Shown here: positions 17,003 to 26,076 of the stretch, piece after piece | Layout: each line of letters starts with the position of its first letter | Position numbering within the stretch: the stretch's first letter is position 1 | From: Levilactobacillus zymae | GTDB lineage: Bacteria; Bacillota; Bacilli; Lactobacillales; Lactobacillaceae | DNA length: 64,000 nt | Reading direction: 5' to 3' | Assembly (NCBI RefSeq): GCF_032190635.1 | Contig: NZ_JAVLAS010000001.1 | Span: 1,674,001-1,738,000 of the forward strand | The notes under the pieces: model-generated | Seen by the model: the letters and a program-made list of their open reading frames with translations, nothing else | What the model was told of the DNA's origin: nothing | Databases searched by the model: none | Position numbers and translations under genes: made by a program

Positions 17003-18976
17003 TTAAGCTGATGGTAACTGGTCCAATTCCGCGCCCGTATACTCGTACGGCACGTGGGCCATTGATGGGACCTGGTCCCACTTGACCGGATAGCCGGCGC
17101 CGTGGGCACAGAACACCGAATCCGGCGTGTTCGGCAAGTCCGCCACCGGATCATAGGCCTGAGCCGCCACCACTTCGGCGGCGTTGTGGCACGGCCGGTA
17201 GCCGTCGATTAGGCATTCCAGCTGACCCTGTCCGTGGGTGTAAGCCCGGACCTCTTGGGAATACCCCTGCATTTCACTGACCGGGGCCACCCCGGTCAAG
17301 GCGACTAGGCCCGCGGCGTTCGGGGTGCTATCCGGCGTATCGAACTCGCCGTGCAAGCGTTGGATGTCACTCATGGCGCGGCCCAGTTGGTCTTGGCTCA
17401 CCTCGAGGCGGAACCGGTACCAGGGCTCTAACAGTTGACACTGGTTTTGCGTTTTCAACATCATCAGCCCCTGCCGGACCGAACGCCAGGTGGCCTCGCG
17501 GAAGTCTCCGCCCACCGAATGAACGATGCTGGCGCGACCCGTGACCAGGGTTATTCGCACGTCGGTCAGTGGCGCACCCACCAAGACCCCCAGTTGGGTC
17601 TTGGCCTGTAAATTGGTCAAAACCTGATGTTGCCAGTTTTTCCCTAGAACCTCTAAGCTACAGTCGGCCGCCACCGTCAGCCCGCTACCGCGCGGCGTGG
17701 GCTGCATCAGCACGTGGACCTCGGCGTAATGCCGCAAGGGTTCGAAGTGCCCGACCCCTTCGACGGCGTGGGTGATGGTCTCACGGTACAGGATGCTGCC
17801 GGCATCGAAGCCCACGGTCAGGTGGAAACGATCCGCCAAAATCTGTTGCAGAATTTCCAGTTGAACGTCGCCCATAATCTGGACGCGTAATTCCTGTAGC
17901 TGACTGGACCACGACACGTGCAGTTGCGGGTCCTCATCCTCCAGCTCGCGTAACGCGGCCAAACAGGCGTGGAGATCTTCGGCTTGCGGGTCCAACGCGT
18001 AGGTCAGCACCGGTTGCATGGCCGGCGTTTCGGCGTTGGCTTGATTGCCGAGGCCCTGTCCCGGTTGGGTAGCGGTCAGTCCCGGAATCGCGCAGACTTC
18101 GCCGGCGTGGATCACCGGTTGGGCGGTAAACTTTTCACCATTATATTGACGGAGTTGGTTGGCCTTTTGGTCGCCCAAAACCACGTCTTTTGGCTTGAGC
18201 TCACCGCCAGTCACCCGCACCCAGGTTAGCCGCTCGTGCTTGTCCGTGTGCGAAATCTTAAAGACCTGCGCGCCAAACTCGGCGGGATACGCCGTGGCGG
18301 CGGTCCAGTGGTCCAATCCCGCCAGCAGGGCATCGACCCCGTCAACCTTTAGCGCCGACCCGAAATAACACGGAAAGACTTCGCGGCGTTGAATCAGTTG
18401 CCGGACCGTGTCGTCACTAAGTTGTCCGGTCTCCAAAAAGTCGGCCAGCACGTCATCGTCTTGCGAGGCCACGTCTTCGATGGTCGCCTCGCTCAACCCG
18501 TCCGTGGCGGTAAAGTCGAGGCAGCCCGCCGCAAAGTTGGCCTGGAGCTGGGCCAAAACTTGGGCCCGGTCGGTGCCGGTCACGTCCATTTTATTGAAGA
18601 AGATGAAGACCGGTACGTGGTAGCGCGCCAGCAAGCGCCACAGGGTACGGGTGTAGCCTTGAATCCCGTCGGTGCCCGAAACCACCAGGATGGCATAGTC
18701 CAAGACGCTGAGGACTTGTTCGGTTTGGGCCGCAAAGTCCACGTGTCCCGGGGTATCCAGCATGGTCAGCTTCAAATTGTGATACTGAAGATTGGCTTCG
18801 TGGGAAAAAATGGTGATGCCGCGCTGTTTTTCCAGCTCATCGGGGTCCAAAAAGGCATCCCCGTTGTCGACGCGGCCGAGTTGGCGTAACTCCCCGGAGC
18901 GGTACAGGAGCGCTTCGGATAACGTGGTCTTGCCGGCATCGACGTGGGCCACGATGCCCGTTACGATGTGTGTCAT
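17003..18976 (-). CDS. TetM/TetO-like ribosomal protection GTPase
   Basis: A 657-residue EF-G-related GTPase. G1 AHVDAGKTT, G2 RGITIFS, G3 DTPGHVDF and G4 NKMD are intact, followed by domains II-V as in Tet(M)-type ribosomal protection proteins. Domain IV (EVHVLMQPTPRGSG...) replaces the EF-G tip. Such proteins displace tetracycline from the ribosome; chromosomal lactobacillus members are often distant from mobile tet genes and their drug phenotype is uncertain. The ATG at 18976 has AAAGGAAG 7 nt upstream. GC content matches the chromosome, and no mobile element adjoins it. Confidence 0.85.
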   Translation of the reverse strand: MTHIVTGIVAHVDAGKTTLSEALLYRSGELRQLGRVDNGDAFLDPDELEKQRGITIFSHEANLQYHNLKLTMLDTPGHVDFAAQTEQVLSVLDYAILVVSGTDGIQGYTRTLWRLLARYHVPVFIFFNKMDVTGTDRAQVLAQLQANFAAGCLDFTATDGLSEATIEDVASQDDDVLADFLETGQLSDDTVRQLIQRREVFPCYFGSALKVDGVDALLAGLDHWTAATAYPAEFGAQVFKISHTDKHERLTWVRVTGGELKPKDVVLGDQKANQLRQYNGEKFTAQPVIHAGEVCAIPGLTATQPGQGLGNQANAETPAMQPVLTYALDPQAEDLHACLAALRELEDEDPQLHVSWSSQLQELRVQIMGDVQLEILQQILADRFHLTVGFDAGSILYRETITHAVEGVGHFEPLRHYAEVHVLMQPTPRGSGLTVAADCSLEVLGKNWQHQVLTNLQAKTQLGVLVGAPLTDVRITLVTGRASIVHSVGGDFREATWRSVRQGLMMLKTQNQCQLLEPWYRFRLEVSQDQLGRAMSDIQRLHGEFDTPDSTPNAAGLVALTGVAPVSEMQGYSQEVRAYTHGQGQLECLIDGYRPCHNAAEVVAAQAYDPVADLPNTPDSVFCAHGAGYPVKWDQVPSMAHVPYEYTGAELDQLPSA

Positions 18977-19184
18977 AGCATGACTTCCTTTAAGTTTAAT
19001 TAATCGATTCATAAAAAAGAACTCTCATTTTAGTTTAGCAGATTCCCCGCGATTGCGACACTTTTAACCGCTTACGTCCCGACCTAGTGCTAAATTCACG
19101 GTTGTCAAGCCGCCCCGATTCGGGTATACTCACCTCATCAAATCAATTCCGATAGCGAACCGTGCGTTCGTCATGTTACTAGTA

Positions 19185-19228
19185 GACACTGTTGCTAGGC
19201 TGGAAGAGCCTAAAGGAGTGTCTTTTTT
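19185..19228 (+). promoter_or_regulatory. hairpin leader hiding the ribosome site of the MFS gene
   Basis: AGACACT pairs with AGTGTCT, with an inner TAGGCT/AGCCTA stem. The 3' side contains the AAAGGAG ribosome site and is followed by six T and then the ATG. The structure looks like an intrinsic terminator fused to the start codon, so it may block transcription, translation or both until opened. Confidence 0.55.
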
Positions 19229-20362
19229 ATGTTCAAAAATGCTAAAACTGCTTTAATTCTACTGACCGCCATGAACCTCCGCCTAGCCGTCACCGCCGTT
19301 ACGCCTCTGTTCGGCGCCATCCAACGGGCGCTACACGTGACCAGCGCCACCACCGCCCTGCTGGTCACCCTGCCATTACTCTGTTTTGCCGGCGGAGCGC
19401 TTCTCACGCCGCGGTTACACCAGCGGTTCGGCGCTAAGCCCTTGCTGATTACGTTGACCGGACTGCTGGTGCTTGCTAACTTCCTACGTCCAATCAACGT
19501 CGTTTGGCTGTTGAGCGGCACCCTCCTGATTGGGCTCGCCATCGCCGGGTTGAACGTGCTGGTACCCATCATGGTAGCGCAAACCAGTTCGTCGTCCGCC
19601 GCCACGACTCGGCTGACCAGTGCCTACGCCGTCACCATGAACGTGGTCGCCGCTTGCGGCACCGCCCTGGTGATGCCGCTGGCCCAACGCTGGAGCTGGG
19701 CGGCCGTCTTACGTAGCTTTGCGTTGCCCGCCGCCATTACCTTAGTCGCGGCCCTCTGGGTCAAATTCCCGCGGCCGTCTCGTCAGTCCCCCACCACGAG
19801 CGAACACGGAAACCCATTGTCTCTCTTGAAACGCGACCGCACCGCCCGGTTATTAACGGTGTTCATGGGCCTACAATCGCTGATTTTCTACAGTTTGATT
19901 GCCTGGCTCCCCGACATTTTCTACGCCCTGGGCGCCACCACCACGCAGGCCGGCAACTTGCTGGCCGTCTTCCAACTGGTGGGCATCCCCGCCGCGCTGG
20001 TCTTAAACTGGGTGACCAACCCGCGCCATTTGCTCTGGGGCCTGGGGGGTGGGTATCTGGTGGGACTTCTCAGTCTGTTTTGGCCAGGCGCCGGTTGGTG
20101 GATCGCCGCCGGTGTACTGGGTTTTACCGCCGCATTGATTTTCAGTCTGGCCTTAAACCTCATCGCCACCAGTAGTGCGGTGGTGACTACGGTCGCCCAC
20201 CGCTCGGCCCTGGCTCAATCCGTGGGTTATTTGCTGGCCGCCGCGGGCCCCGTGATTTTGGGAAACCTGCACGACGTGACCCAGACCTGGTTACCCGTTT
20301 TAGGCGTGCTGGGTCTCCTCAGTGGGTTAACCCTCACGGTGGGCTTGCACCTAAGTCGCTAA
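19229..20362 (+). CDS. MFS transporter, CynX/NimT family
   Basis: A 377-residue protein with about 12 membrane helices and the MFS start of the CynX/NimT group (LLTAMNLRLAVTAVTPLFGAI, LLVTLPLLCFAGGALLTPRL). Members export or import cyanate or nitroimidazole-like compounds; the real substrate is unknown. Its ribosome site is within a terminator-like hairpin (19185-19228), which suggests tight control. Monocistronic, followed by a terminator. Confidence 0.85.
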   Translation: MFKNAKTALILLTAMNLRLAVTAVTPLFGAIQRALHVTSATTALLVTLPLLCFAGGALLTPRLHQRFGAKPLLITLTGLLVLANFLRPINVVWLLSGTLLIGLAIAGLNVLVPIMVAQTSSSSAATTRLTSAYAVTMNVVAACGTALVMPLAQRWSWAAVLRSFALPAAITLVAALWVKFPRPSRQSPTTSEHGNPLSLLKRDRTARLLTVFMGLQSLIFYSLIAWLPDIFYALGATTTQAGNLLAVFQLVGIPAALVLNWVTNPRHLLWGLGGGYLVGLLSLFWPGAGWWIAAGVLGFTAALIFSLALNLIATSSAVVTTVAHRSALAQSVGYLLAAAGPVILGNLHDVTQTWLPVLGVLGLLSGLTLTVGLHLSR

Positions 20363-20397
20363 AAAACGCGTTACCGGTCAGTCAGCAACGCGTTTAG
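20361..20397. terminator. bidirectional terminator
   Basis: AAAACGCGTT and AACGCGTTT arms between the convergent MFS and antiporter genes. Confidence 0.75.
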
Positions 20398-20400
20398 CGG

Positions 20401-21999
20401 TTAAATATCGTTCGGGTCCTCCTCGTGCCGGTCAATGGCCGGGCCAATCACCAGCGATTCGGCCAGCAGGACTTCGTTATACAGCTGGAAAACGAAGTCC
20501 TGATACTTAACTTCACTTTGCGAAATCATGTCTAGGTATTGCCGTTCCTGGGCGAAGGCGGTGATGAACGCCCGCATCTCTAGTTCCTTTTCGGCGCCGG
20601 TAAAGTCGGGGTGTCGGACCACCTCCAGCCAGGCCTTGGTGAAGTCGCGCACCCGGGTCTTTTGTTTCTGCGATTGCAGGTCAAAGATCACGGACGCCTT
20701 GACGTTGGGTGGCAGGTACATCTTCTGGACCGTCTCGATGGCCTGGTGCACCATGGTTGCGCGTACCTGGTCCAACTCCTGGGCCGCGTCCCGGTTGGTC
20801 ACGTCCTTAGGCAGGATGAACCGAAAGACCACGGTTGGTACCAACAAGCTTAAGATAATCAACGTGCTTTCGGCCATCAGCACCAGGTTGAAATCGCCGT
20901 GCTGTACCGGCATGTCGGCCAGCGTATAGGCCAACGCCAACGTTACGGCCCCGTGGACTCCGCCCAGCGCAAAGATCCAGCCGGACCGGTTACTGAAGTG
21001 GAGCCGCAAGCGACCAAAGGCGTACCGGACCGCCACGTTGATTACGTACAGTAGGACACCGATGATCAACCAGTTGAGCGAGTCCGTAGTCATCCGGTCA
21101 TCAGCGATAATTTTTAGGAACATGAACCCCAGGACCACGAAGACGATGCTGTTAAAGATCTCGGTGATCATGTCTTCCAAGTCGAGTCCCAGGTGAATCT
21201 GTCGCGAGTTTAACAACCGACTACGCTGGGCCTCCGCGTTACTGACCAACCCGGCACAGACCACGGCGATGATCCCCGAGACCCGAATGGCCTCCGAGGC
21301 GTAGTACAGCACGAACGGCGTGATCACGTACAACAGGATCTGCGCGTTTAACGGGTTGTACGAGGTCCGCATCAACAGCTGTCGAAACAGGGTCAACGCC
21401 CAGGCGACCACGAACCCGAACAACGCCCCGCCGACCGCCGAAATCAAAAAGTCGACGATGGTTTCTTGGTAGTTGATGTAGCCGTTGACGTACCACAGCG
21501 CGGCCATGTTCAGCAGGATGATCCCGGAGGCGTCGTTAAACAGCGACTCCATCTTGAGGAAGACCCCCTCCTTTTGCGGACTCCGCAGGCCATTCGGCAC
21601 CGACTCCATGGCCGTGGCGTCGGTGGGCGTGCTGATGGCCGCTAAGATGAAGGCCAGCGGCAGGCTGACCCCGGCGGCCGCCCAGACGCCAAAGCCCGCT
21701 AAGATCAGGCACAGGATAACCAGGACCACGGTGGTTTGCAGGATATGGTGAAATTCGCGGCCCACCGCGTTTAACCGCGTGGCCTGCCCCTCGAAAAACA
21801 GTAACGGTGCCACGACCATCCCGATGAAGATGTCCGAGTTAAACGCCGCCACGTGGTGTCCCAACGCCGGGATCAGGTAAATGATGGCCCCGCCCACCAG
21901 GCTGATGTAGCTGACCGAGATGCGCGGAAAGGCCTGGGACAGAAAGATACTGATCACGGCGACCAGGACCAGAATAAAGGTTGAAATCATTTGGCTCAT
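20401..21999 (-). CDS. Na+/H+ antiporter, CPA1 family
   Basis: A 532-residue protein. About 12 membrane segments occupy the first 400 residues, and a soluble tail of about 130 residues follows. Transport-site motifs of CPA1 exchangers are visible: AAISTPTDATAM and SLFNDASGIILLN (the ND pair), and GGVHGAVTLALAYTLAD. It exchanges Na+ (or K+) for protons at the membrane and helps in pH and salt homeostasis. The ATG at 21999 has GGGGGA upstream. Monocistronic. Confidence 0.92.
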   Translation of the reverse strand: MSQMISTFILVLVAVISIFLSQAFPRISVSYISLVGGAIIYLIPALGHHVAAFNSDIFIGMVVAPLLFFEGQATRLNAVGREFHHILQTTVVLVILCLILAGFGVWAAAGVSLPLAFILAAISTPTDATAMESVPNGLRSPQKEGVFLKMESLFNDASGIILLNMAALWYVNGYINYQETIVDFLISAVGGALFGFVVAWALTLFRQLLMRTSYNPLNAQILLYVITPFVLYYASEAIRVSGIIAVVCAGLVSNAEAQRSRLLNSRQIHLGLDLEDMITEIFNSIVFVVLGFMFLKIIADDRMTTDSLNWLIIGVLLYVINVAVRYAFGRLRLHFSNRSGWIFALGGVHGAVTLALAYTLADMPVQHGDFNLVLMAESTLIILSLLVPTVVFRFILPKDVTNRDAAQELDQVRATMVHQAIETVQKMYLPPNVKASVIFDLQSQKQKTRVRDFTKAWLEVVRHPDFTGAEKELEMRAFITAFAQERQYLDMISQSEVKYQDFVFQLYNEVLLAESLVIGPAIDRHEEDPNDI

Positions 22000-22240
22000 T
22001 GACAGGCGTCCCCCTTGATAACATGGATACTTAATTAACTAAAATATACCACACCTCCGCTCATCCCGGGGATGCAAGGCCTTGGGGCAGTCCGGCAAAA
22101 AAACATATTAAATGATTTATACATCAGTCTTCTATAGTAGTCCGTTCCAGCGGCCCCAGTAGTTCAGACCCTTACCGAATTTTTGGCGTTGACACCCGGC
22201 CGTAACCGGCCTACCGTAAGGAACAAGTTTTACAGTTGAA

Positions 22241-22500
22241 CGCGAGATCAGGAAGAGTACGTTAACCGCCCCCGCCAAGAGAGCCTCCGGTAGCTGCAAA
22301 GGAGGTCCCCGGCCGTTAATCGAAGATGAACCTGAGAGCTAACGATCGGTGCCAGCTGGTCGTCCGACGCCGTGACCCGTTACCGTCACCGACTTTTGGC
22401 AACAGAAGTTACGGAGCGGCTGGGCGTGAGTCTAGTCCAAAGCGGGGTGGCACCACGGGAAATCGTCCTCATGTTTACGCAACATGGCGACGATTTTTTA
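22241..22500 (+). promoter_or_regulatory. T-box riboswitch leader of oppA
   Basis: Stem I shows ATCAGG/CCTGA closing pairs, the AGTA and GAA loop-E halves, the AG-bulge AGAGAG, and the distal GGTAGCTGC loop. The T-box sequence GGGGTGGCACCACGGG is at 22444-22459, and a terminator (AAATCGTC...GACGATTTTTT) ends at about 22499. The specifier after GAA reads GATGA, so AUG (Met, 22326-22328) or less likely GAU (Asp). Uncharged tRNA would stabilise the antiterminator and switch on peptide uptake. TTGACA at 22189 is a possible -35 element. Confidence 0.92.
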
Positions 22501-22522
22501 GTTTGCAAAGGAGATGGCGTTC

Positions 22523-24175
22523 ATGGTTCAGATTCAACATAAGTTATACCTTAGTTTGGCGGCGCTGGGACTCTTGACCCTCGCCGGGTGTGGGCAGCAG
22601 GCCAGCGGTCACAACGGCCATGGCAAGTACGCGGCCAACCAGACGTTAAACTGGACGGAGATCCAAGAACTCTCCACGTCCGACCTGTCCAAGGTCACCG
22701 ATACCGTGAGTTTCACCATGTTACAAAACACCCAGGAGGGTCTGTACCGCTTAGACGCTAAGGGCCAGCCCCAACTGGCGCTTGCCACGCACACCCGCCT
22801 ATCTAACGGCGGCAAGACCTACACCTTCGACCTGCGGCACAACGCCCGCTGGTCCAACGGCGACCCGGTCACGGCCCAGGACTTCGTGTATTCGTGGCGG
22901 CGGACGTTGACGCCCAAGACGGCCGCGCAGATGCAAAGTTACCTGTTTCCGGTGGTCAACGCCAAGGCCATTAACGCCGGCAAGCTGCCCGCCAGTGCGC
23001 TGGGAATCCACGCACAGGGCAAGTACCAGCTGGTGGTTAACCTGACTAAGCCGGTGGCCTACTGGAAGACCCTCCTGGCCTGGCCACTCTTCTACCCGGA
23101 AAACGCTAAGGTGGTCGCCAAGTACGGTAGTCGTTACGGGACGTCGTCGGCGCGCGTGGTTTCCGACGGGCCCTACCAACTGACCAAGTGGAACGGGACC
23201 GGCAAGACCTGGACGCTGGCAAAGAACCCGCACTACTGGAACCACGCGAACGTCCATCTGACCGCCATCAACTACCAGGTCAACGAAAGTACCACCACCA
23301 GCTACAACCTGTTCACCGCCAAGAAGGCCGACGAGACGCTGTTGAGTGGCCAGCAGGTCAAAAATAACCTGAACAATCCTAATTTCGTTAAACGCTTGCC
23401 CACCGGCACCCAACGCCTGGACCTCAACCAAAAGAAGGTGCCGGCCCTGCGGAACGTCAAAATTCGCCAGGCGTTATCGGCGGCCATCAACCGTCAACAG
23501 CTGGTCAAAAACGTCTTACAGGACGGCTCGGTAGCCTCGAGCGGGTTGGTGCCCGTGGGGATGGGCAAGAACCCTAAAACTGGCGAGGACTTTAGTCGCG
23601 AGGCCGTGGTCCAGTCGGCGACCGCCTACGACCTCGCCCGAGCCAAGGCGTTATTGAAACAGGGCTACCAGGCCACCCACACCCACCAGTTACACCTCAC
23701 GCTGTCGGTGGGCGACGTGGACGCCACCAAGCAGACAGCCGAATTTCTTCAGAGTTCGCTGGAAAAGTTACCGGGCGTCAAAGTTGCGGTCAAGGCGGTG
23801 CCCTACGTCCAACTGATCAACCAGCAAAGCGCCGGGAATTACCAGCTTACGTTGAGCGGCGCGCAGTCCGTCATGGCCGACCCCAACGAATTTCTGGACA
23901 ACTACCTTTCGCACACCAGTGACAACATTACCGGCTTTAAGAATGCCCAATTCGACCGGTTGATGGACCAGGCCGATAACCAGGACGGCAACCAACCGGC
24001 CGTCCGTTGGCAAAAGTTGGTGGCCGCCGAAAAGGTCCTTATGACCCAGCAGGCTACGATTCCCCTGTTCCAGCAAGCCAAGTCGCAACTCCTGCGCACG
24101 ACCGTTAAGGGCATCATCTACAACCCCGCTGGTGTGCCGTTTGACTTCACCCACGCCTACATGGGGCAGGCTTAA
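22523..24175 (+). CDS. oppA: oligopeptide ABC transporter substrate-binding lipoprotein
   Basis: A 550-residue extracellular peptide-binding protein of family SBP_bac_5. A lipoprotein signal peptide with lipobox LTLAGC (Cys about residue 23) anchors it. Family marks are VSFTMLQNTQEGLYRLD, FDLRHNARWSNGDPVTAQDFVYSWRR and KIRQALSAAINR. The second ATG (22523), 9 nt from AAGGAG, is preferred over the one at 22514, which overlaps the ribosome site. No permease or ATPase genes are adjacent, so it must feed a transporter encoded elsewhere. Controlled by the T-box directly upstream. Confidence 0.93.
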   Translation: MVQIQHKLYLSLAALGLLTLAGCGQQASGHNGHGKYAANQTLNWTEIQELSTSDLSKVTDTVSFTMLQNTQEGLYRLDAKGQPQLALATHTRLSNGGKTYTFDLRHNARWSNGDPVTAQDFVYSWRRTLTPKTAAQMQSYLFPVVNAKAINAGKLPASALGIHAQGKYQLVVNLTKPVAYWKTLLAWPLFYPENAKVVAKYGSRYGTSSARVVSDGPYQLTKWNGTGKTWTLAKNPHYWNHANVHLTAINYQVNESTTTSYNLFTAKKADETLLSGQQVKNNLNNPNFVKRLPTGTQRLDLNQKKVPALRNVKIRQALSAAINRQQLVKNVLQDGSVASSGLVPVGMGKNPKTGEDFSREAVVQSATAYDLARAKALLKQGYQATHTHQLHLTLSVGDVDATKQTAEFLQSSLEKLPGVKVAVKAVPYVQLINQQSAGNYQLTLSGAQSVMADPNEFLDNYLSHTSDNITGFKNAQFDRLMDQADNQDGNQPAVRWQKLVAAEKVLMTQQATIPLFQQAKSQLLRTTVKGIIYNPAGVPFDFTHAYMGQA

Positions 24176-24220
24176 TGTCCAAAAAATAGAACGAAACAAG
24201 AGATCTTCGGTGAATGCGCC

Positions 24221-24279
24221 TTCACGCTAAAAACGACCATTATTCCCATTTTCGGAATAATGGTCGTTTTTAGCGTGAA
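24221..24279. terminator. 26-bp perfect hairpin terminator
   Basis: TTCACGCTAAAAACGACCAT and on to TATTCC pairs perfectly with the mirror arm around a 7-nt loop; internal A and T runs suit termination on both strands. Confidence 0.85.
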
Positions 24280-24363
24280 AGAGCAAACAATACCTTTAAG
24301 CGTGCGTTTCAACGCCCTAGTTGCAAAATGGCTGAAGACGCAGACAAGTTTTGCTTTCAGGTG

Positions 24364-25206
24364 TCACTCTTGATGGAGTCGCTTTAAAATCTCCTGCAAA
24401 CGTTGATGATACCCTAGTCGAGTGGTCAACTGCGTTAGTGCCGTGGCGTCGTGAGTATTCACCATCCCCTCGCGCAGTTGCTGGACGTACATCGTAAGAT
24501 ATGGTAATCGTCGGTCACGTGCCAAGGCCAACTCCGTTTCAACATCGTAGGCCACGTGACGAAAATCAACGGTGGGCAGTGTCACACCGTGCGTGGTCAC
24601 GATAGCGTACTGGGCACGCAGGTCTGCCGTGAAGCGGGGCCAGTCGGGATAGGGCATCCCCACAGTACCGGGATTAATAATCAATTGTCCGGTACTGCTC
24701 CAGCGCATTAGCTGCTGGTGGGTGTGGCCGTAAACGGCCACGTCCGCCGTGAGCCCCGCCAACTGGTCGAAAGCTGGCTGGTCACCCACCGGCCGCAGCG
24801 TCTTGCCCCAATTTTGGGTAGGCAGGTTGTGGCTTAGTTGAAAGGTCAATCCGTCCACCGTCCGGGTCTGAACCAGGGGCAGTTGGTGTAGACGAGCAAT
24901 GTCGGTTGCCGTCAGTTGGGCGCGCACGTAATCCCCCAGGATCGCCAGATAAATTTTACGCGGCCGGGCCAGTTGAATCGGTCCGTCGATGGCTTCTAAG
25001 AGGTTATCTTCCCAGTTTCCCCGGACGTACGCGGCAAGTGGCAGTTGATTCAGAATTGTTAGCAGGTCGTGGGCGCCGGGCCCGGGCAGAAAGAGATCTC
25101 CCAGCAACCAGAAAACCGTACAGCCAGCCCGCTTGGCATCGGCCACCACGGCCCTTAACGCCGTGACGTCACCGTGCACGTCTGAAATTAACGCAATTTT
25201 TGTCAT
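24364..25206 (-). CDS. metallophosphoesterase (calcineurin-like)
   Basis: A 280-residue phosphoesterase. Metal-binding motifs appear in order: ISDVHGD (7-13), LLGDLFLPGP (about 35), RGNWED (the GN[HW]E variant, about 62-67) and YGHTHQQ (about 160). This is the YfcE/PrpE-like group that hydrolyses phosphodiesters or phosphoproteins with Mn2+. The final about 75 residues form a helical extension. Monocistronic. Substrate not predictable. Confidence 0.9.
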   Translation of the reverse strand: MTKIALISDVHGDVTALRAVVADAKRAGCTVFWLLGDLFLPGPGAHDLLTILNQLPLAAYVRGNWEDNLLEAIDGPIQLARPRKIYLAILGDYVRAQLTATDIARLHQLPLVQTRTVDGLTFQLSHNLPTQNWGKTLRPVGDQPAFDQLAGLTADVAVYGHTHQQLMRWSSTGQLIINPGTVGMPYPDWPRFTADLRAQYAIVTTHGVTLPTVDFRHVAYDVETELALARDRRLPYLTMYVQQLREGMVNTHDATALTQLTTRLGYHQRLQEILKRLHQE

Positions 25207-25414
25207 GTCAACACCTCACCCCCTAGTTTGCCACAACTCGCGGGTTAGTAGGCCACTTTGCCCCCATTTTTCTCGGTGAGTCGTCAAACATCGACATGGT
25301 CAACGGGGACCAAACGCCCATCCGCGCAGCGATCGCCCATGGCATGTCATCCAAGAAGTTAATAACCTAATCAAGTTGCCTAGTGCTAACACACGGCTAA
25401 CCGTGAAAGGAACA

Positions 25415-25513
25415 GTGATTTACCTGCTGGTCTGGTTAGGCCTCTATGGGCATTCTCGACTTACCGCTCACCAATTAAACGACCAACTTAATCGGCGTAA
25501 ACAACTTAAATAG
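25415..25513 (+). CDS. possible 32-aa membrane micro-protein
   Basis: A GTG start after AAAGGA opens a short frame, VIYLLVWLGLYGHSRLTAHQ then a basic tail ending RRKQLK. One hydrophobic stretch followed by a charged end would suit a membrane micro-protein. The evidence is only a ribosome site and composition. Apart from this frame, 25207-25596 shows no gene. Confidence 0.3.
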   Translation: MIYLLVWLGLYGHSRLTAHQLNDQLNRRKQLK

Positions 25514-25620
25514 GCTAAAAAGTTAGGCCCCAAGTCCGTTTGCTCGTGACTTAGGACTGAGTTAGCTATACTAAGGGTAGGTACAAATTAAATGATATGA
25601 AGTTGAAGGGAAGTATGACC

Positions 25621-25953
25621 ATGGAGGAACAACTAAAAGCCCATGCATTTTGGATTGACCCCTCTTTTGTCGAACACGCCACAGGAGAAGTGGTCCATCT
25701 GGTACCTCAATACCTAGAACCCAAAGATTATGAAACCTACTTCGCAACGCTACGAGGCCGGCACTATACGCTGATCCCACAAGCGGATGGCGGCCTGAAA
25801 GCTTTAGCGCCACTACGCGATAGCCGCTCGCAGGTCTCAACGATTACGCTAACACCCGTTGATGAGAATCAACCGCGAACGCCGGTGCAGCAATTAGCCT
25901 ACGAACAACGGGATGCCATCGTTCGCGGACAACTGATTGGCTCGGCCGACTAA
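25621..25953 (+). CDS. protein of unknown function (about 110 aa)
   Basis: A soluble, acidic protein (MEEQLKAHAFWIDPSFVEHA, YLEPKDYETYFATLRGRHYT). AAGGGA is 9 nt before the ATG at 25621; ATG codons at 25615 and 25597 are alternatives. No recognised domain or motif. It lies alone between the phosphoesterase and the RepA-like gene at the edge of the CRISPR region and has a chromosomal base composition. Confidence 0.5.
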   Translation: MEEQLKAHAFWIDPSFVEHATGEVVHLVPQYLEPKDYETYFATLRGRHYTLIPQADGGLKALAPLRDSRSQVSTITLTPVDENQPRTPVQQLAYEQRDAIVRGQLIGSAD

Positions 25954-26017
25954 CTTTAGCTTACTGACGAACCACTGGTCTGCGGACTGGTGGTTTATTT
26001 GTTTATTTGGGGGTGAC

Positions 26018-26076
26018 AAAATCCTCCGAAATTTCGTTAGTAAGGGTATAACCCTAAAACTTTCGGAGGATTTTTT
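26018..26076 (+). promoter_or_regulatory. hairpin leader hiding the ribosome site of the RepA-like gene
   Basis: AAAATCCTCCGAAA (26018-26031) pairs with TTTCGGAGGATTTT, which contains the GGAGG ribosome site and continues into six T directly before the ATG. An inner palindrome, AGGGTATAACCCT (26043-26055), forms a second stem. Confidence 0.6.

Noticed and set aside
18389..18889. 166-codon plus-strand frame.
   Set aside because: Shadow of the ribosomal-protection GTPase gene.
17003..18976. Acquired tetracycline resistance island.
   Set aside because: No mobile element, conjugation gene or composition change around the gene.
22799..23431. 210-codon minus-strand frame.
   Set aside because: Antisense shadow of oppA in GC-rich sequence; no ribosome site.
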